NCBI GenBank assembly: GCA_045532865.1
Contig: JAZSGT010000045.1
Coordinates: 1 to 54,138, forward strand
From: RGIG4140 sp045532865
GTDB lineage: Bacteria; Pseudomonadota; Alphaproteobacteria; CAAHEQ01; UBA3637
Reading direction: 5' to 3'
Length of the DNA: 54,138 bases
Below the pieces are notes generated by a model, which was not told the DNA's origin, made no database searches, and worked only from the letters and a program-made list of their open reading frames with translations. The position numbers and the translations under genes are program-made. Below, in pieces: positions 40,583 through 49,173 of the stretch (positions within the stretch are counted from its first letter, which is position 1; each line of letters begins with the position of its first letter).

Positions 40583-42736
40583 ATGCGCCAATACGAACTG
40601 GTGGAAAAAGTCAAATCCTATGACCCAGTCGCTGATGAAGAAGCACTGAACAGAGCCTACGTATTCGCAATGAAAATGCACGCAGCACAAAAGCGTGAAT
40701 CAGGCGACCCTTATTTTTCTCACCCTCTTGAAGTTGCTGAAATCTTAATTAATTATCGCATGGATTGTGCGACAATTATTGCAGCACTTTTGCATGATAC
40801 AGTGGAAGATACGGCCGCTTCTTATGAAGATTTAAAAGAACTTTTTGGTCAAACAGTTGCCGACCTTGTCAGAGGGATGACAAAATTAAGCAAATTAGAA
40901 ATCACACCAGAAGCATCTAAACAAGCTCAAAATTTTCAAAAACTTGTTCTTGCAATTAGCGAAGACATTCGTGTTTTACTTATCAAATTGGCTGACCGTT
41001 TGCACAATATGCGCTCTTTGCACATTCGTGCTGAAGAAAAGCGCATTCGTATTGCAAAAGAAACGCTTGAAATTTATGTTCCTCTGGCTGAACGCATGGG
41101 GATGCAAGCCCTCAAAGATGAGTTAGAAGATTATTGTTTCTTCAACCTTTATCCAGATGCCCACAAAACCATTGAATCACGCTTGCGTTTTTTAAGCGAA
41201 ACAGGCAAAAATGACGTTCAAACCGTTGTTGACCAACTTAAAAAAGATTTAGCTGAACACGATATCCCAGCACAAGTGAAAGGTCGTGAAAAACGCCCTT
41301 ATTCCATTTGGCACAAAATGCAAAAGAAAAACATTCCTTTTGAACAAGTTTGTGATATTATTGCATTCAGAATTGTTGTTGATAATATTGAAGATTGCTA
41401 CAAAGCGCTTGGTGTTATTCACACAAAATACCCCATGATTGGTGGCAGATACAAAGATTATATCTCCACGCCCAAACAAAATGGATATCGCTCTTTACAC
41501 ACTGGGGTTATTGGCCCATTGAACAGGCGTATTGAAGTTCAAATCAGATCTAAAGATATGGACAAGGTGGCAGAACTTGGTGTGGCAGCTCATTGGGAAT
41601 ATAAACAAGGCGCCACAAAAGAAGGGACACAATATCGTTGGCTTCGTGATTTGCTTGACTTAATGAACAGATGCGCTGACCCAAATGACTTTTTAGAACA
41701 TACAAAGATTGCCCTTTATCAAGACCAAGTTTTTTGTTTCTCTCCAAAGGGCGATTTAATCACCCTTCCCCAAGGAGCAACAGCCATTGACTTTGCTTAT
41801 GCAGTTCACTCTCGCGTGGGAGACACTTGTGTTGGCGTCAAAATTAATGGCAAAATCACCCCTCTTCGAACAGAACTTAAAAATGGTGATCAAGTAGAGG
41901 TTCTCACAAACAAAAATCAAACCCCTTCACCTGAATGGGAACACATTGCTGTTACAGCTAAAGCAAAAGCAAGCATCAGAAGGTTTATTCGTGCTGAACA
42001 GTATGAAAAAAACATTCAAAATGCACGCAATATGTTTTTAAATGAAACAAAGTATTACGGGCTTTCTTTTAATGACAAAGAACTACAACCTCTTGTTCAA
42101 AAATACAAATCTTTCTTAAAAGCTGGCCAAGAGCAAGTAGATGACTTGTTAGCAGCCATTGGAGCTGGTGTTGTTTCATTTAAAGATGTGTTCCATGAAT
42201 TACATCCAGAATGTTCCAAATCCACACTTAAAAAAGCACTTTCTTTATTCAAGAAAAAAGAACAAAAACCAGATGATTCAAGCAAAAACATGCCCATTAT
42301 CGGGCTAATTACTGGGCTTTCTTTCAACTTTGCAAAGTGTTGTCACCCAATTCCAGGAGACAGCATTGTTGGCATCATCACAACAGGTAAAGGAGTCACC
42401 ATTCATACTGTTGATTGCCAACATTTAAATCAATATCAAGACGAGCCTGAAAGATGGCTTCCTGTTGAATGGAACAGTACCATGTTGCAAAACAAAATTT
42501 TACCAGCTAGAATTTGTTTAGAAGTTGAAGACAAACCCTCTGTTTTAAGTGAAATAACCACCATCACAGCCAAACAAAACATTTCCGTTACAAATTTAAA
42601 AATTCAAAATCGCAAAAATGGCCTCAGCGAAATCATTCTTGAAGTTGAAGTTAAGGATAGTGGTTGTCTTGACTTATTATTGCAATCTTTTAGATCTTGT
42701 CCATTTGTTTCCAATGTTCACCGTTTAAAATTTTAA
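40583..42736 (+). CDS. Bifunctional (p)ppGpp synthetase/hydrolase
   Basis: The RelA/SpoT homolog makes and degrades the stringent-response alarmone (p)ppGpp. The 717-residue length is normal. Domains in order: HD hydrolase (HPLEVAEIL and LLHDTVEDT, within about 45-195), synthetase (GREKRPYSIWHKM, FRIVVDNIEDCY, GYRSLHTGV, EVQIRS, about 225-345), TGS (FSPKGDLITLPQGATAIDFAY, about 385-445), a Cys-containing Zn-type segment (NFAKCCHPIPGD, about 580) and a C-terminal ACT domain (about 640-717). Both the HD histidines and the synthetase motifs are kept, so both activities are expected, as in single-Rsh alphaproteobacteria. Confidence 0.96.
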   Translation: MRQYELVEKVKSYDPVADEEALNRAYVFAMKMHAAQKRESGDPYFSHPLEVAEILINYRMDCATIIAALLHDTVEDTAASYEDLKELFGQTVADLVRGMTKLSKLEITPEASKQAQNFQKLVLAISEDIRVLLIKLADRLHNMRSLHIRAEEKRIRIAKETLEIYVPLAERMGMQALKDELEDYCFFNLYPDAHKTIESRLRFLSETGKNDVQTVVDQLKKDLAEHDIPAQVKGREKRPYSIWHKMQKKNIPFEQVCDIIAFRIVVDNIEDCYKALGVIHTKYPMIGGRYKDYISTPKQNGYRSLHTGVIGPLNRRIEVQIRSKDMDKVAELGVAAHWEYKQGATKEGTQYRWLRDLLDLMNRCADPNDFLEHTKIALYQDQVFCFSPKGDLITLPQGATAIDFAYAVHSRVGDTCVGVKINGKITPLRTELKNGDQVEVLTNKNQTPSPEWEHIAVTAKAKASIRRFIRAEQYEKNIQNARNMFLNETKYYGLSFNDKELQPLVQKYKSFLKAGQEQVDDLLAAIGAGVVSFKDVFHELHPECSKSTLKKALSLFKKKEQKPDDSSKNMPIIGLITGLSFNFAKCCHPIPGDSIVGIITTGKGVTIHTVDCQHLNQYQDEPERWLPVEWNSTMLQNKILPARICLEVEDKPSVLSEITTITAKQNISVTNLKIQNRKNGLSEIILEVEVKDSGCLDLLLQSFRSCPFVSNVHRLKF

Positions 42737-42751
42737 GAAAAGAGACATAAC

Positions 42752-43147
42752 ATGATTTTAGGCATCGGGACAGATTTGGTTCAAATTTCACGCATTGAAG
42801 AAATGCTCAAAACATTCGGCTCTAGTTTTGAAGACAAGGTTTTTACATCACATGAACAGCAAAAAGCAGCCACCCTTCCTCAAAATAAAAAAGCCTCTTT
42901 TTATGCCAAACGTTTTGCTGCAAAAGAAGCTTTTTCAAAAGCACTCGGTTCAGGTATTGGTATCAGTGCCTTTTTTAAAGATATTGAAGTTCAAAATAAT
43001 GAAAAAGGAGCCCCCTTTTTATCCATTCATGGCAGAGCAAAAGAAACACTTCAAAAAAAAGCAATGGGGAAACAGATACAAACACACATTTCTCTTTCAG
43101 ATGAAAAATCATTTGCCAGTGCATTTGTGGTAATTGAGGTTTTATAA
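42752..43147 (+). CDS. acpS: Holo-[acyl-carrier-protein] synthase
   Basis: AcpS attaches the 4'-phosphopantetheine arm of coenzyme A to the acyl carrier protein. The 131-residue protein starts with ILGIGTDLVQISRIEEML, whose Asp binds magnesium, and has YAKRFAAKEAFSKALGSGIG with the metal-binding Glu. The C-terminal HISLSDEKSFASAFVV carries Asp where many bacteria have His, as usual in alphaproteobacteria. It follows the (p)ppGpp gene by 15 bases and completes the operon. Confidence 0.95.
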   Translation: MILGIGTDLVQISRIEEMLKTFGSSFEDKVFTSHEQQKAATLPQNKKASFYAKRFAAKEAFSKALGSGIGISAFFKDIEVQNNEKGAPFLSIHGRAKETLQKKAMGKQIQTHISLSDEKSFASAFVVIEVL

Positions 43148-43189
43148 AAAAACAAAACACGTTTAATCATGAACACATATTAATTTATC

Positions 43190-43218
43190 TTGATTTTATT
43201 TCAGAACAACCGTATACT
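43190..43218 (+). promoter_or_regulatory. Promoter of the HAD phosphatase-transporter pair
   Basis: TTGATT (43190-43195), 17 bases, TATACT (43213-43218). Confidence 0.7.
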
Positions 43219-43258
43219 TCTTTTTTGAACAAAAGAGAGTTAAAACAAAGGATTATTT

Positions 43259-43906
43259 ATGCAAAAGACACTTGTTATTTGGGATTGGGATAACACACTT
43301 TGCAACACAAAAGATGCTGTTTTAAAAGGATTAAATGACACCATTGAACATTTTAACAGCACGCCTGTTGAAGAAGGAGAAGTCATCAATGTAATGACAC
43401 GCCACAGAGGCGCTTTTTGGACAAAGAGGTTCCCTCTTGAAAAAATAGATGAGCGACCCTCTTTACCTGAAGCAATTGAATATTATGTTTCTTGTTATCA
43501 AAAATATTCTAATGAAACATCTCTTTTTGAGGATGCTAAAGCCACTCTTTCTTTTTTAAAACAATGCCAAATTCCACAAGTTATTTTAAGCAACAAAAAT
43601 CACGATGCTCTTGTAAAAGAAGTCAAAGACAAAGGTGTATTTGACTATTTTGAAATTGTAAAAGGCACACAAGGACCTCTTGGCAAGCCAGACAAAGAGT
43701 TTGCTGCTGATATTATTGACCAATTAAAACCAGATAAAATCATTTTTATTGGAGATGGTCATTCTGATATGCTCATGGCAAAAAATATTGGTGCAATTCC
43801 CATTTTGGTTCACAACTTAGATATTGAGCTTCCTTATGATTATTTTTGCTCCACTTTGTTCGAAACGGGCATCGTTCTAACATGGCTTTTAAAAGATAAT
43901 CAATAG
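43259..43906 (+). CDS. HAD-superfamily phosphatase (Gph-like)
   Basis: The 215-residue protein has the four HAD motifs: I with nucleophile Asp9 and Asp11 (IWDWDNTLCN), II (VILSNKNHD), III Lys (GKPDKEFAAD) and IV (FIGDGHSDMLMA). A helical cap lies between motifs I and II, as in phosphoglycolate phosphatase and relatives. Substrate cannot be told from motifs. It starts behind AAAGGA and is followed after 12 bases by a transporter gene, an arrangement that suggests one transcript. Confidence 0.88.
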   Translation: MQKTLVIWDWDNTLCNTKDAVLKGLNDTIEHFNSTPVEEGEVINVMTRHRGAFWTKRFPLEKIDERPSLPEAIEYYVSCYQKYSNETSLFEDAKATLSFLKQCQIPQVILSNKNHDALVKEVKDKGVFDYFEIVKGTQGPLGKPDKEFAADIIDQLKPDKIIFIGDGHSDMLMAKNIGAIPILVHNLDIELPYDYFCSTLFETGIVLTWLLKDNQ

Positions 43907-43918
43907 GAGACAAAGTAA

Positions 43919-45319
43919 ATGAAACGCGTTGAATGGGGTTCTAACCTTGGCTTTATTTTAGCAACAGCAGGGTCTGCCATTGGCTTAGGTAATGTTTGGC
44001 GTTTTCCTTATTTAGCCGGTCAAAATGGAGGTGGAAGTTTTTTACTTCTTTATTTAATCTCCGTTTTTGCTTTAGGTTACTTTTTACTTCTTGCCAAGCT
44101 TGCTTTTGGCCGTTTAGCCCATACAAACCTCATTGATGGTTTTAAAGTCGTCGCAAAAAAAGGAGGGAAAAACATCTCTCAAAACTATGGGCGTTTTGCC
44201 GGTTTTTTCACTATGTTCAACACTCTTTTAGTTGGAAGCATTTATTTAGTTGTAATTGGGTGGACCTTATTTTATTGTTATGATAGCTTATTGCACCTTT
44301 TTTCCATAAAAGATAGTGGCCCAAACAAAGAATTATTTGAAACATTAACCACCTCCTTTTCTGGTCAATTATTTTGGGGGAGTTTATGTGCTCTTATTTC
44401 ATGCCTTGTTCTTGCAAAAGGTGTTAAACAGGGGATTGAAAAAATGTCTTTATACCTCATGCCAATTCTTTTTTTCATTCTCATTTTCATGATGATTCGC
44501 GTGATGTTTATCCCAAATGCAATTGAAGGGGTTAAATTCTTTTTAACCCCCAACTTAAAAACACTGGGCTTTTTAGAAACAGGTTTTTCTTTCAAAACAT
44601 TTGCTGATTTATTTTTAAAAGCGTTAGGGCAAGCTATTTATTCCTTATCCATGGGTTTAGGCGTTATTTTTGTTTACGGCTCCTACCTATCACCCAAGCA
44701 AAACCTGTTAAAATCAACCAAAAGCATTGTATTATTAGACACCTTGGTTGCATTTATTGCAGGATTAATCATTATACCAGCTGTTTTTGCATTTAACTTA
44801 GAATCAAATGCTGGCCCCACACTGACATTTATCACCCTACCTCTTGTGTTTAGCCAAATTACAGGTGGTACTTTCTTCATGTTCCTGTTCTTTGTATTAT
44901 TATTCATTGCCGCCCTCACTTCTTTGATTTCAATTTATGAACCCCCTGTGAACTTATTGATTGAAAAAACAAAAATCAACAGAATAAGCGCTGTTATTTT
45001 AATTGGGACAGTGAATATTTTTGGCACCATTTTAGTCCTTCTTTCTTTTACTAAAATTGTTGATATACAAATTGCTAATCAAGATTTATTCAACTTTTTT
45101 GACATGCTCACAGGCACCTTCACAATGACATTTATGGTCTTGTTCATTTCATTGTTTATGGGATGGGTTATCTCAACCATTTTGGTTAAAAACCTAACTT
45201 CACATGAAAAACAAGTTTCAAAATTTTTCAAAAGATATCTGCGCTTTACACTCAGATTCACAGCCCCTCTTGTGTTAATTTTATTACTCATCAATGGCGT
45301 AATAAGTTTGATGGAATAA
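43919..45319 (+). CDS. Sodium-dependent transporter, NSS/SNF family
   Basis: NSS proteins import amino acids or related amines with sodium, with the LeuT fold. The 466-residue protein begins with the first-helix signature GFILATAGSAIGLGNVWRFPYLAGQNGGGSF region (about 10-40), whose unwound stretch binds substrate and sodium. About eleven further membrane segments follow. TM6-like SFKTFADLFLKALGQAIYSLSMG (about 222-245) is also typical. A terminator at 45367 ends the unit. The substrate is unknown. Confidence 0.93.
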   Translation: MKRVEWGSNLGFILATAGSAIGLGNVWRFPYLAGQNGGGSFLLLYLISVFALGYFLLLAKLAFGRLAHTNLIDGFKVVAKKGGKNISQNYGRFAGFFTMFNTLLVGSIYLVVIGWTLFYCYDSLLHLFSIKDSGPNKELFETLTTSFSGQLFWGSLCALISCLVLAKGVKQGIEKMSLYLMPILFFILIFMMIRVMFIPNAIEGVKFFLTPNLKTLGFLETGFSFKTFADLFLKALGQAIYSLSMGLGVIFVYGSYLSPKQNLLKSTKSIVLLDTLVAFIAGLIIIPAVFAFNLESNAGPTLTFITLPLVFSQITGGTFFMFLFFVLLFIAALTSLISIYEPPVNLLIEKTKINRISAVILIGTVNIFGTILVLLSFTKIVDIQIANQDLFNFFDMLTGTFTMTFMVLFISLFMGWVISTILVKNLTSHEKQVSKFFKRYLRFTLRFTAPLVLILLLINGVISLME

Positions 45320-45366
45320 AAGAATTTTCACTAAAAAAACAAAACCTCATTATATCATCAAAAAAA

Positions 45367-45391
45367 ATCCCCTTTTTAGGGGATATTTTTT
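45367..45391. terminator. Terminator between the transporter and serpin genes
   Basis: ATCCCC, loop TTTTTA, GGGGAT, with A-run before and T-run after. It serves the plus-strand transporter and, on the other strand, the converging serpin gene. Confidence 0.8.
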
Positions 45392-45406
45392 TGTTATAAA
45401 ACTGGC

Positions 45407-46696
45407 TCACTCTTGATTTGGATTATTAACAATCCCAACAAACAAACCATCATCTAACATAAAAATAAAAGGTCTGTCAGCTTTAAAAATAAAATATGGG
45501 TCTTTTCGTTTCAACTCTGGCAGATAAAATGAATTTTTCATCCCAAAAACGGTTGCAGCAGCAGCTTCTGTTCCTTTTTCATCAACTGAAATAATACTTT
45601 TATGCGCCACCTCAACAAGCGTAGCACCCTCTTTTGTTCCCCTAAAAGCACCCGTTTCAAAAATAGGTTTCAACCCCATATTTTTAAGTGTTTGAACCAA
45701 ATTATCCGGTTGATAGGCCAACTTAAACTTTGGCAAATAGATTTTAACAGGCATATTCTCCAAAAAGTTCAAATAAAAATCTTGCACCATTAATTGTTCA
45801 ACAAAATCAGACCAAACAACATGTTCTTTTGGCAAAATAAATGTCATGGCATGATTTGATTTTTCATACTCCCAACCATTTTCTTTTTTCCTTTTATAAG
45901 GCAAACGAATAGCTTGCATTTTATCATCTTCATAATAATCAACATATTTTTTATTAAACATCATGTCTACATCAATATTGCCTGAAAAAGACTTAAAAAG
46001 CGCTTTATGCGTTTCATAAGCTTGAAATTCATTAAACCATTCAGCTTTGAAATAAATAGCATTTACCAAAAACAAATCATTTGAAAAAGTTGGTTTTTCT
46101 GTCAGCATGTTTGAAATTTTACCCTCTGTGCTTTCTTCAATCCACTGATTAATCGTTTTTGTGTTCTGTGGCAAAGGCTTTGCTTCAGCTTTTAAATATT
46201 TTTGTACATTTTGAATATATTCTGATAAAAACGAATTTCCCCAAATACTGTTCACAATTCGGACTTGATCATCCGACAACACGTTTTCATTAAATTTGAT
46301 ATGAAACAGCGCTTTACCATTTGGGAGCAATTCTTTTGAATTTTCTTTCTTTATGGATAATATCCCCCCTCTTTTTGGATAAGTCATCACACCCATTAAC
46401 GCATCCCCATTCAATCCATATCCAAACAAGGCTAATGCTTGGTAAAGAGACATCGGCGAAATAACCAAATTTTCAGTTTTTGATTTTGTCAGTTCTTGCT
46501 TTAACCACTGTGTTTGAAAATGCAAAATATCTGCCGATGTTGGCTGATACACATTTACCTCTTTTGGGGATCGCTCCATCTGCACATCTCCTTGTTTTTT
46601 ATCCTCATTTGACAAAGCTTTCAAACCAGCCGTCAAATCACTACTTAAAACAACAGATAAAAACAAAACAACACTCGACAATAATATTTTTTTCAT
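45407..46696 (-). CDS. Exported serpin (serine/cysteine protease inhibitor)
   Basis: Serpins trap proteases by a suicide loop-insertion mechanism. The start at 46696 follows AAGGAGGT, giving 429 residues. A signal peptide covers about 1-23. Serpin landmarks stand in order: LVISPMSLYQALALFGYGL, NSIWGN, INQWIEESTEGKISNML, FLVNAIYFKAEWF, the breach/shutter segments and DRPFIFMLDDGLFVGIVNNP. The hinge of the reactive loop is canonical, EKGTEAAAATV, so inhibition by loop insertion is plausible. By spacing from the hinge the P1-P1' bond lies near N-S-F-Y in MKNSFYLPEL, which would suit chymotrypsin- or elastase-like targets, not trypsin. Serpins are sporadic in bacteria and often face host or competitor proteases. 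Confidence 0.93.
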   Translation of the reverse strand: MKKILLSSVVLFLSVVLSSDLTAGLKALSNEDKKQGDVQMERSPKEVNVYQPTSADILHFQTQWLKQELTKSKTENLVISPMSLYQALALFGYGLNGDALMGVMTYPKRGGILSIKKENSKELLPNGKALFHIKFNENVLSDDQVRIVNSIWGNSFLSEYIQNVQKYLKAEAKPLPQNTKTINQWIEESTEGKISNMLTEKPTFSNDLFLVNAIYFKAEWFNEFQAYETHKALFKSFSGNIDVDMMFNKKYVDYYEDDKMQAIRLPYKRKKENGWEYEKSNHAMTFILPKEHVVWSDFVEQLMVQDFYLNFLENMPVKIYLPKFKLAYQPDNLVQTLKNMGLKPIFETGAFRGTKEGATLVEVAHKSIISVDEKGTEAAAATVFGMKNSFYLPELKRKDPYFIFKADRPFIFMLDDGLFVGIVNNPNQE

Positions 46697-46872
46697 CAAT
46701 CAACCTCCTTAAAAGCATGGATTATAAACTAACATACAACAAAACAATGTGTCAACTTTCAATGAACTAAAAAAAACATTATCCAAACCCAAAAACACCC
46801 TAGCATTTTCTCTTATTTAACACATAAATTGCAGCAAATCATGCAAACCTTGCAACGTTCGATACCATAACA

Positions 46873-46911
46873 AAAAAAACACTCTCAATAAAAACATGAG
46901 AGTGTTTTTTA
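46873..46911 (-). terminator. Terminator of the rplU-rpmA operon
   Basis: AAACACTCTC pairs with GAGAGTGTTT, with A and T runs on either side, 20 bases after the rpmA stop. The remaining 46697-46872 holds the serpin leader (TATAAT-like box near 46720 on the minus strand, with no convincing -35 at 17 bases) and nothing else recognisable. Confidence 0.85.
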
Positions 46912-46931
46912 TTTGATACTGTTTAAAAAGA

Positions 46932-47189
46932 TTATTCAGCGTCTACAACTGAAACATAAACTCTATCTTTGAATGAATGTTTGAATTGGACAACACCATC
47001 TGCTGTTGCAAACAAAGTGTGATCTTTACCCATACCAACATTGTCACCTGGACGATAAACTGTACCACGTTGACGAACGATGATGTTACCAGCAATCACA
47101 GATTGACCACCAGATTTTTTCAAACCCAAACGTCTACCTTCTGAGTCACGACCGTTTCTAGTACTACCGCCTGCTTTCTTATGTGCCAT
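46932..47189 (-). CDS. rpmA: 50S ribosomal protein L27
   Basis: L27 lies at the peptidyl-transferase region of the large subunit. The 85-residue protein begins MAHKKAGGSTRNGRDSEGRR and continues LGLKKSGGQSVIAGNIIVRQRG, an unmistakable L27. It has the gram-negative N-terminus without a cleavable extension. It follows rplU by 19 bases, the universal gene pair. Confidence 0.98.
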   Translation of the reverse strand: MAHKKAGGSTRNGRDSEGRRLGLKKSGGQSVIAGNIIVRQRGTVYRPGDNVGMGKDHTLFATADGVVQFKHSFKDRVYVSVVDAE

Positions 47190-47208
47190 TTGTTCTCTCC
47201 TTTAACTC

Positions 47209-47508
47209 TTAAGCTTTAACGTCTGTAATTTTAACGACTGTTAAATCTTGTTTATGACCTTTTTTACGTCTATAACCATGACGGCGAATCTTTTTGAAAA
47301 TGATAACCTTTTCACCACGTGTTTGTTTTACGATTTCACCACTAACAGTTGCACCTTCAACAAATGGTGTACCAACTTTATCACCAGCCATCAACACTTC
47401 GTTGAATGAAACAGCTGAACCTGCTTCACCAGCCAATTTTTCTACAACAATAACAGAATCTTTAGCAACTTTATATTGTTTTCCGCCTGTTTTAATTACT
47501 GCAAACAT
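47209..47508 (-). CDS. rplU: 50S ribosomal protein L21
   Basis: L21 binds 23S rRNA in the large subunit. The 99-residue protein starts MFAVIKTGGKQYKVAKDSVI and has IFKKIRRHGYRRKKGHKQDL near its end, the family signature. It leads the rplU-rpmA operon, with a near-perfect promoter upstream. Confidence 0.98.
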   Translation of the reverse strand: MFAVIKTGGKQYKVAKDSVIVVEKLAGEAGSAVSFNEVLMAGDKVGTPFVEGATVSGEIVKQTRGEKVIIFKKIRRHGYRRKKGHKQDLTVVKITDVKA

Positions 47509-47544
47509 TTTAATATCCCTTTACTTTCACAAAATAGGATTGAA

Positions 47545-47573
47545 TTTATACACTCTTTTTATAATTTTGTCAA
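47545..47573 (-). promoter_or_regulatory. Promoter of the rplU-rpmA operon
   Basis: Minus strand TTGACA (47568-47573), 17 bases, TATAAA (47545-47550). The remaining 47574-47772 is AT-rich and holds only a small CGGG/CCCG hairpin near 47644. Confidence 0.85.
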
Positions 47574-47772
47574 GAACAAAATTAAATGAAGAGGCATTTT
47601 CCCAAACCACAGCGAATAAGTTCCCCTATTCACCAACCAAAAACGGGCATTCTACCCGACATTTTGAGGTATTATATTCTTTTTATTTTAAAAAAGCAAG
47701 CAAAAAATTAATTTTTAAATATTTATTATAAACACCTTGCATTCAAAATAAAAAAAGGCTATTTTTTTTGTT

Positions 47773-49173
47773 ATGACTTGTAACTCTTTAAAATTAAATA
47801 AACTTTTTTTATTCCTCATTTTTATTGGTGGGTATACCTCTCTTGCACTTGAACTTGTTGTATTAAGAAACTTAAGTTCTTTTGTCGGCAACACAAGCAT
47901 CACTGCATCTATTATTATTGGAACGGTTCTTTTATTTATGGCGTTTGGCTATTATAAAGGTTCTGTTTATCAGCTTAAAACAAAAAGTTTAAGAAAAACA
48001 CTATCCTCTTCATTTCTTTGGTCCGGTATTTGGGTGTTTTTATCTGCATCCTTTCTCATTTTAAGCTTTGTTTTTGCATTTTTTTATGATTATCAAATTT
48101 ATTCAAACATTGTGCAAACATTTATTTTTTCATTTTTAATGCTCACGATTCCCTCTTTTTTATTTGGAAGAATCACCGCACTCATCAGCCGCTATTTTCA
48201 CCGAACAAACCCTCATTACACAGGCAAAATTTTGGCTCTTGATACCATTGGTTCTTTTTTAGGCTCCGTTTTAACAACACTTATTCTCATGCCTTTTATA
48301 GGGGTTAACCACACCGTAACTTTACTTGTTTTTATTTTATTTTTAAGTTATTTATTGTTAAAAAAGAAAAAACTTCGCTCAAGTATATTTCCCATAATTA
48401 TCCTCCTCTTCAGCCTTGTTTTTAACTCAAACACCTTTTTAAATGCTGGGTTTAATATTGTTGAAAATAATGCCGTTTCAACCATTGCACTCATTCCTCA
48501 AGATGAGGGTAAATCCACACTCATAACCATCAATGGTTCACTGGCAGCCAAATCTAGTTTAGATAACGAATATTTATTCCCTTATATCAACTATATCGAA
48601 GAAAACTTTATTGAAACACTCCCTCAAAATGAGAAAAAAGACATCCTCATTTTAGGTGCTGGGGCTTTTGTACTTGGCAAATCAGATACTTTTCACAATT
48701 ATACTTATGTAGATATTGAAAAAACACTTCAACCCATTAGCGAAAAGTTGTTGGGTGAAAAACTCTCCCCCAACAAAACATTTATTGTACAAGATGCCAA
48801 CCAATTTTTAAAAGAAACAAAACAAAAATATGATTTCATTGTCATTGATGTTTATGGAGCTGGCACATATATCCCCATGGATTTTGTGACCAAGGAATTT
48901 TTCATCAGAGTTCAAAACAGATTGAAAGAAAATGCCTTTATGACTATGAACATTATTGCAAAACCCATGAAAACAGATGATTTTTCACAAAAAATTGAAA
49001 ACTCACTTTTCTCTGTTTTTGGCACCAATCTTTCAAAAATAATCCCAGAAAGAAAATTCAACCCTTGGATTCAAAAGTTTTATAATGTGTTATACACGGT
49101 TTATAACAAACCTCAGAATAATCACATTTACACCGTGGATAAAAACACCCTTCTTTTTGACAATATTCGTTAG
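47773..49173 (+). CDS. Membrane protein with C-terminal spermidine-synthase-like domain
   Basis: This 466-residue protein has about seven membrane segments in the first 205 residues (LFLIFIGGYTSLALELVVL, ASIIIGTVLLFMAFGYY and more), then a cytosolic domain of the spermidine synthase/methyltransferase fold. The domain shows ILILGAGAFVLGK (nucleotide-binding loop, near 295), YVDIEKTL (acidic end of strand 2), VQDANQFL and FIVIDVYGAG. Similar SpeE-with-membrane fusions exist in many bacteria; whether they make polyamines is often unclear. No polyamine decarboxylase lies nearby. Its stop overlaps the stop of the converging leucine-rich-repeat gene by 4 bases (TTAG). Confidence 0.8.
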   Translation: MTCNSLKLNKLFLFLIFIGGYTSLALELVVLRNLSSFVGNTSITASIIIGTVLLFMAFGYYKGSVYQLKTKSLRKTLSSSFLWSGIWVFLSASFLILSFVFAFFYDYQIYSNIVQTFIFSFLMLTIPSFLFGRITALISRYFHRTNPHYTGKILALDTIGSFLGSVLTTLILMPFIGVNHTVTLLVFILFLSYLLLKKKKLRSSIFPIIILLFSLVFNSNTFLNAGFNIVENNAVSTIALIPQDEGKSTLITINGSLAAKSSLDNEYLFPYINYIEENFIETLPQNEKKDILILGAGAFVLGKSDTFHNYTYVDIEKTLQPISEKLLGEKLSPNKTFIVQDANQFLKETKQKYDFIVIDVYGAGTYIPMDFVTKEFFIRVQNRLKENAFMTMNIIAKPMKTDDFSQKIENSLFSVFGTNLSKIIPERKFNPWIQKFYNVLYTVYNKPQNNHIYTVDKNTLLFDNIR

